DNA of 62,627 nt from Lacticaseibacillus baoqingensis (GTDB lineage: Bacteria; Bacillota; Bacilli; Lactobacillales; Lactobacillaceae), in contig NZ_RHOI01000015.1 of the NCBI RefSeq assembly GCF_003946165.1, positions 1 to 62,627 on the forward strand, given 5' to 3'. Positions 59,682 through 62,627 of the stretch are shown in pieces. The translations under genes and the position numbers were made by a program. Below the pieces are notes generated by a model, which was given only the letters and a program-made list of their open reading frames with translations, had not been told where the DNA came from and did not search any database. The first letter of the stretch is position 1; the number at the start of each line of letters is the position of its first letter.

Positions 59682-60338
59682 ATGTCAGTACTGCTGCTTA
59701 CGACTTTGCTGCCAAATCTTAACCAACTCCTGCCGCAATTGCTCGCACAATTTGGCGGCTTGATCTATTTTGGCTTGTTCGGCTTGATCTTTGTTGAAAC
59801 TGGGATCGTGATCTTACCGTTTTTTCCTGGCGACTCCCTGTTATTTTTATGCGGGTCACTGGCTGCGATCAATCCGCAAGGCTTGAATATTTGGCTTTTG
59901 CTAGGGCTGATGAGCGCCGCTGCCTGCTTGGGCGATGCAGTCAATTTTGAGATCGGCAAACATTTTGGTGCGTATTTAAGCGGTGACCACAAACTCAGCC
60001 GCTTGATCAAACCAGAATATTTGGCGCGCTCCCAACGCTTCTTTGATCGCTATGGGAAACCGGCGATCTTCTTAGGCCGCTTCATGCCGATCATCCGCAC
60101 CTTCGTCCCGTTTACCGCTGGGGCCAGCAAGATGCGCTACCGTGATTTTGTCCCGTTCAATCTCTTAGGCGGCGGCACTTGGGTCACTGTGGCATTAGCC
60201 GCTGGTTACTTCTTTGGCAACATCGCCTTTGTCAAGCTGCACTTTGAACTGATCATGCTCGCGATCATCGCGATCTCCTTAGTCCCTGCAGCGTTGGTGG
60301 CAATGAAAAATCGCGGAGGTGCCATCGGTGAAGACTAA
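59682..60338 (+). CDS. DedA-family membrane protein
   Basis: The 218-aa protein is read from the ATG at 59682 (GGGGGA). DedA (SNARE-associated/VTT) signatures: FVETGIVILPFFPGDSLLF (about 39-57), a Glu and Asp in the re-entrant segments, FLGRFMPIIRTFVPFTAG and MRYRDFVPFNLLGG. Family members act as lipid flippases (for example undecaprenyl phosphate or phospholipids); the substrate here is unknown. It is the first gene of an envelope cluster and overlaps the PAP2 gene. Confidence 0.92.
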   Translation: MSVLLLTTLLPNLNQLLPQLLAQFGGLIYFGLFGLIFVETGIVILPFFPGDSLLFLCGSLAAINPQGLNIWLLLGLMSAAACLGDAVNFEIGKHFGAYLSGDHKLSRLIKPEYLARSQRFFDRYGKPAIFLGRFMPIIRTFVPFTAGASKMRYRDFVPFNLLGGGTWVTVALAAGYFFGNIAFVKLHFELIMLAIIAISLVPAALVAMKNRGGAIGED

Positions 60339-60999
60339 AACGCAAACCAGCCTGGGGCTAGTGATGCTGGCCTTATTTGCGGCATTGGCTTTGGGGGTAC
60401 GTGTTCATGCCGCTTGGCTTACTCAGTTGGATGCAGGCGCAAGCCGCATCGCCGCTCAAGCACTCACGCCACTCAACACCCAAAGCTTCAAACTGATCGG
60501 CACCTTAGGCAGCCCCGCAGTGGTCATGGCTGCGACCTGCGGATTGTGCTTGTGGTTGTGGTGGCGCCACGCTGTCAGCTTAAGTTTATGGATCGGCGGG
60601 CTGCAAGTATTTGGTGCGGCGATCGCTGAAGCAATTAAGCAGCTGATCGCACGCATGCGGCCGCTGCATCAATTGGTCCCAGACAGCGGCTACAGTTTTC
60701 CCAGCGGACACACCTTTTGTACCGCGCTGTTTGTCTTCACCTTATTGTGGTTGGGCTTGCCGCGGCTTAAGCGGCACACACAGCAGCTGATCGCCATCAT
60801 CGGTGGGATCGGGTGGATCGCGTTAGTGGCGATGTCACGAGTTTACTTGCGTGATCATTATGTCAGCGACGTCTTGGCCAGCATGAGTTTGGCCAGCGGC
60901 TATTGGTTATTGCTCACCCCTTATGCACTACCGCTTCAAAATACGTTGCGCCGGCTGGTGCCAGAAAGGATACAAACATTATGGCTACACAAAAATTAA
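60328..60999 (+). CDS. PAP2-family phosphatase
   Basis: The 223-aa protein is read from the GTG at 60328, 8 nt after GGAGG and overlapping the dedA end by 11 nt. It has six membrane segments. All three PAP2 motifs are present: KQLIARMRP, YSFPSGHTF and SRVYLRDHYVSDV (the catalytic His and Asp). It could dephosphorylate undecaprenyl pyrophosphate or a phosphatidic acid-type lipid. Its DedA neighbour and the glycosyltransferase favour a carrier-lipid role. Confidence 0.92.
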   Translation: MKTKTQTSLGLVMLALFAALALGVRVHAAWLTQLDAGASRIAAQALTPLNTQSFKLIGTLGSPAVVMAATCGLCLWLWWRHAVSLSLWIGGLQVFGAAIAEAIKQLIARMRPLHQLVPDSGYSFPSGHTFCTALFVFTLLWLGLPRLKRHTQQLIAIIGGIGWIALVAMSRVYLRDHYVSDVLASMSLASGYWLLLTPYALPLQNTLRRLVPERIQTLWLHKN

Positions 61000-61928
61000 C
61001 GATCGTCGTTCCAGCTTTTAATGAAGAAGAGGTGCTCACCGATTCGGTGCAAAAACTGCTGGCGATCGAAGAAAAAATCGCCCAAACCAATGTCCTCAGC
61101 CAACGCGCCGATGTGTTGATCGTCGACGATGGGTCGCGCGATCATACTTGGCCGATCATCGAAAAGCTGCACCGCACGAATTCACGCGTCCGCGGGATCC
61201 GCTTTTCGCGGAATTTTGGCCATCAATTCGCGTTGATCGCCGGGATCCAAGAAGCCGTCAAAACTGCCGACATGATCGTCACCATCGACGCGGATCTGCA
61301 AGATGACCCGACCAAGATCGCTGAGATGGTGGCCAAATATGCCGAAGGTGCCGATATCGTTTATGGCGTGCGCAATAATCGCGACACCGATAGCTGGTTC
61401 AAGCGCACCACGGCGCAAGGTTATTACAAACTGCTAGGCTTATTAGGGGTCCACTTGGTCCCCAACCACGCCGACTTTCGCCTGATGTCCAAGCGGGCGG
61501 CTGAAACCTTGCTGACGTATCCGGAACGCAACGTCTTCATTCGCGGTTTGATCCCTAAGCTGGGCTTCACCACCGACGCCGTGTATTACAAGCGCACCCC
61601 GCGCATGGCTGGAGAATCCAAATACCCGCTGAAAAAAATGCTGGCGTTTGCTTGGGATGGGATCACCAGCTTAACGATCGCCCCAGTCCGGTTGATCTTG
61701 TTGCTAGGCACGCTTTCATGTTTATTGGCCGTCGGGATGGTGGTTTATGCGGTAGTGATGAAGCTATTGGGCTTGACGGTGCATGGCTGGTCTTCATTGA
61801 TGGTATCCTTATGGTTTGTCGGCGGGGTGCAAATGATCAGCCTAGGCGTGATCGGCGAATATATTGGCAAATTGATGACCGAAGTCAAACAGCGTCCGCG
61901 TTACACCATCCAAACCATTTTGAATTAA
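60981..61928 (+). CDS. GT2 polyprenyl-phosphate glycosyltransferase (GtrB/DPM-like)
   Basis: The 315-aa enzyme probably transfers glucose or another hexose from a nucleotide sugar to undecaprenyl phosphate. The GT-A domain has VVPAFNEEEVL, LIVDDGSRDHTW, GIRFSRNFGHQFAL, the metal-site TIDADLQDDP and MAGESKYPLKKML. Two C-terminal membrane segments (about 235-260, 270-295) and the end VKQRPRYTI match the GtrB/CsbB group. The ATG at 60981 lies inside the PAP2 gene (19-nt overlap). It would feed a wall or lipoteichoic acid glycosylation system. Confidence 0.92.
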   Translation: MATQKLTIVVPAFNEEEVLTDSVQKLLAIEEKIAQTNVLSQRADVLIVDDGSRDHTWPIIEKLHRTNSRVRGIRFSRNFGHQFALIAGIQEAVKTADMIVTIDADLQDDPTKIAEMVAKYAEGADIVYGVRNNRDTDSWFKRTTAQGYYKLLGLLGVHLVPNHADFRLMSKRAAETLLTYPERNVFIRGLIPKLGFTTDAVYYKRTPRMAGESKYPLKKMLAFAWDGITSLTIAPVRLILLLGTLSCLLAVGMVVYAVVMKLLGLTVHGWSSLMVSLWFVGGVQMISLGVIGEYIGKLMTEVKQRPRYTIQTILN

Positions 61929-61941
61929 CGGGGGTCAGCCA

Positions 61942-62616
61942 ATGAGATCAAAACACTTGCCAGCGTTTTTACCAACGCTATTAGCCTTATGCTTGATCAT
62001 TGGCAGCTGCGCCAATTTGCGCGGTACCACTGGCATTGCAGTGGCGCTGCTTGCCGCAGCGATGCTGGGCACGATCAGCTTATTGGCCCCAGCCATCGCC
62101 AAGTGGCCGCTCAAATGGATCGTCATCAGCATGCTCTTAGGGGCGCTGGTGATGTTAGGGGTTCAAATTGCCTTAGTCAACGTGATGCCGGTTTCCGTTT
62201 ACCATGATCCCTACCGCGTCATTGCCCAAGCGGATCACCTGGCCGCAGGGCATTGGGATTGGCCAACGACCTATTTTGGGCGGTATCCCAACAACGTGCC
62301 TTTAACCTATTTGTTATCTCGATGGTTGCTGTTGGGCCAACTCGTCGGGTTATCGACGAATGCGGCGGTGCAGCTATTAAGTCTCATCATATTAGACGGG
62401 TTCATCGCCTTGATGCTGCTGACGGTTTGGCAAATGGCACACCGTAAAAGCTTGTTGCTAGGTACTTTTGCCTTTTTGGTCCTGACGCCTTTTGCTTACA
62501 CCTACTACTTGCAAGTCTTTTATTCCGACTTGCCGATGATGTTATTATTGCGCAAATTGCAAGAACAAGTTAGCCACCCCATGGCACGACACCGTGAGAT
62601 GAACTGTTATCTTTGA
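61942..62616 (+). CDS. Multi-pass membrane protein, probably truncated glycosyltransferase
   Basis: This 224-aa frame has about five membrane segments. The extracellular loop after the third contains HDPYRVIAQADHLAAGHWDWP and YFGRYPNNVPLTYLLSR, like the acidic first loop of PMT/GT39-type or YfhO-like glycosyltransferases that use lipid-linked sugars. Such enzymes have 500 or more residues. Here, after a normal segment FYSDLPMMLLL (to about 62550), the text changes to polar RKLQEQVSHPMARHREM and stops. A truncation by rearrangement or an insertion-sequence end is likely. It is the partner of the GT2 gene, 13 bp away. Confidence 0.65.
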   Translation: MRSKHLPAFLPTLLALCLIIGSCANLRGTTGIAVALLAAAMLGTISLLAPAIAKWPLKWIVISMLLGALVMLGVQIALVNVMPVSVYHDPYRVIAQADHLAAGHWDWPTTYFGRYPNNVPLTYLLSRWLLLGQLVGLSTNAAVQLLSLIILDGFIALMLLTVWQMAHRKSLLLGTFAFLVLTPFAYTYYLQVFYSDLPMMLLLRKLQEQVSHPMARHREMNCYL

Positions 62617-62627
62617 TGAGTTGAGTT

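Overview
The window looks like chromosome of a low-to-mid GC Firmicute of the Lactobacillaceae. The basis is the set of lactobacillus-type genes: a folB-folK-folE-folC-xtp-folP cluster, lacC/lacD tagatose genes, KxYKxGKxW-type signal peptides, strong AGGAGG ribosome binding sites and a T-box tryptophan leader. The base composition is near 50% GC, high for the family. I cannot name the species from sequence alone. No rRNA, tRNA, CRISPR array or intact prophage was seen.

Layout. 0-11.6 kb: housekeeping and unknown genes (lipoprotein, small membrane proteins, YbaK-type deacylase, apt, recJ, ASCH-like protein, D-2-hydroxyacid dehydrogenase, a secreted TcdC-like OB-domain protein, a BLIP-like repeat protein, a YczE-type membrane protein). 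11.7-28.4 kb: one very long minus-strand sugar operon running fucA, rhaB-type kinase, a ribose-type ABC importer (ATPase, permease, binding protein), fucI, fucO, lacD, lacC, aldose epimerase, SDR dehydrogenase, FGGY kinase, aldo/keto reductase, fucU. A divergent DeoR regulator sits at the top. It should import L-fucose and split it to DHAP plus lactaldehyde/propanediol. The extra dehydrogenase, reductase, kinase and tagatose genes suggest a second sugar or polyol branch ending in LacD. 29-32 kb: a second TcdC-like protein and lepA.

32-36 kb: a complete tRNA-Trp T-box leader (specifier UGG), a TnpB-only IS200/IS605-type element, then trpE and trpG. A second copy of the element, also 1571 bp, lies at 43.9-45.5 kb between two unknown genes. 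In both places the element sits between an AAGGAGG Shine-Dalgarno and the start codon it should serve, exactly 7 nt before the ATG. This implies that the insertion target (and probably the TnpB target-adjacent motif) is a ribosome binding site. 36-37.5 kb: GNAT, MarR and NUDIX genes. 37.6-42 kb: the folate operon on the minus strand.

42.1-42.9 kb: about 790 bp with no credible gene but exceptional RNA-like structure. Three related arms are separated by near-identical 23-25 nt junctions, and there are several strong hairpins, a minus-strand promoter and a minus-strand terminator. I read it as a large ornate non-coding RNA of unknown or GOLLD/ROOL-like type; it is the most interesting object here together with the TnpB/SD insertions. 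46-54 kb: a surface-protein locus with three proteins sharing an almost identical C-terminal anchor with the unusual sorting motif YPATG, plus membrane-anchored unknowns. 54-62.6 kb: NmrA/MarR pair with a clear operator, a GH3 hexosaminidase, an OmpR-type two-component system, and an envelope cluster (DedA, PAP2, GT2 glycosyltransferase, a truncated-looking membrane protein) running off the right edge.
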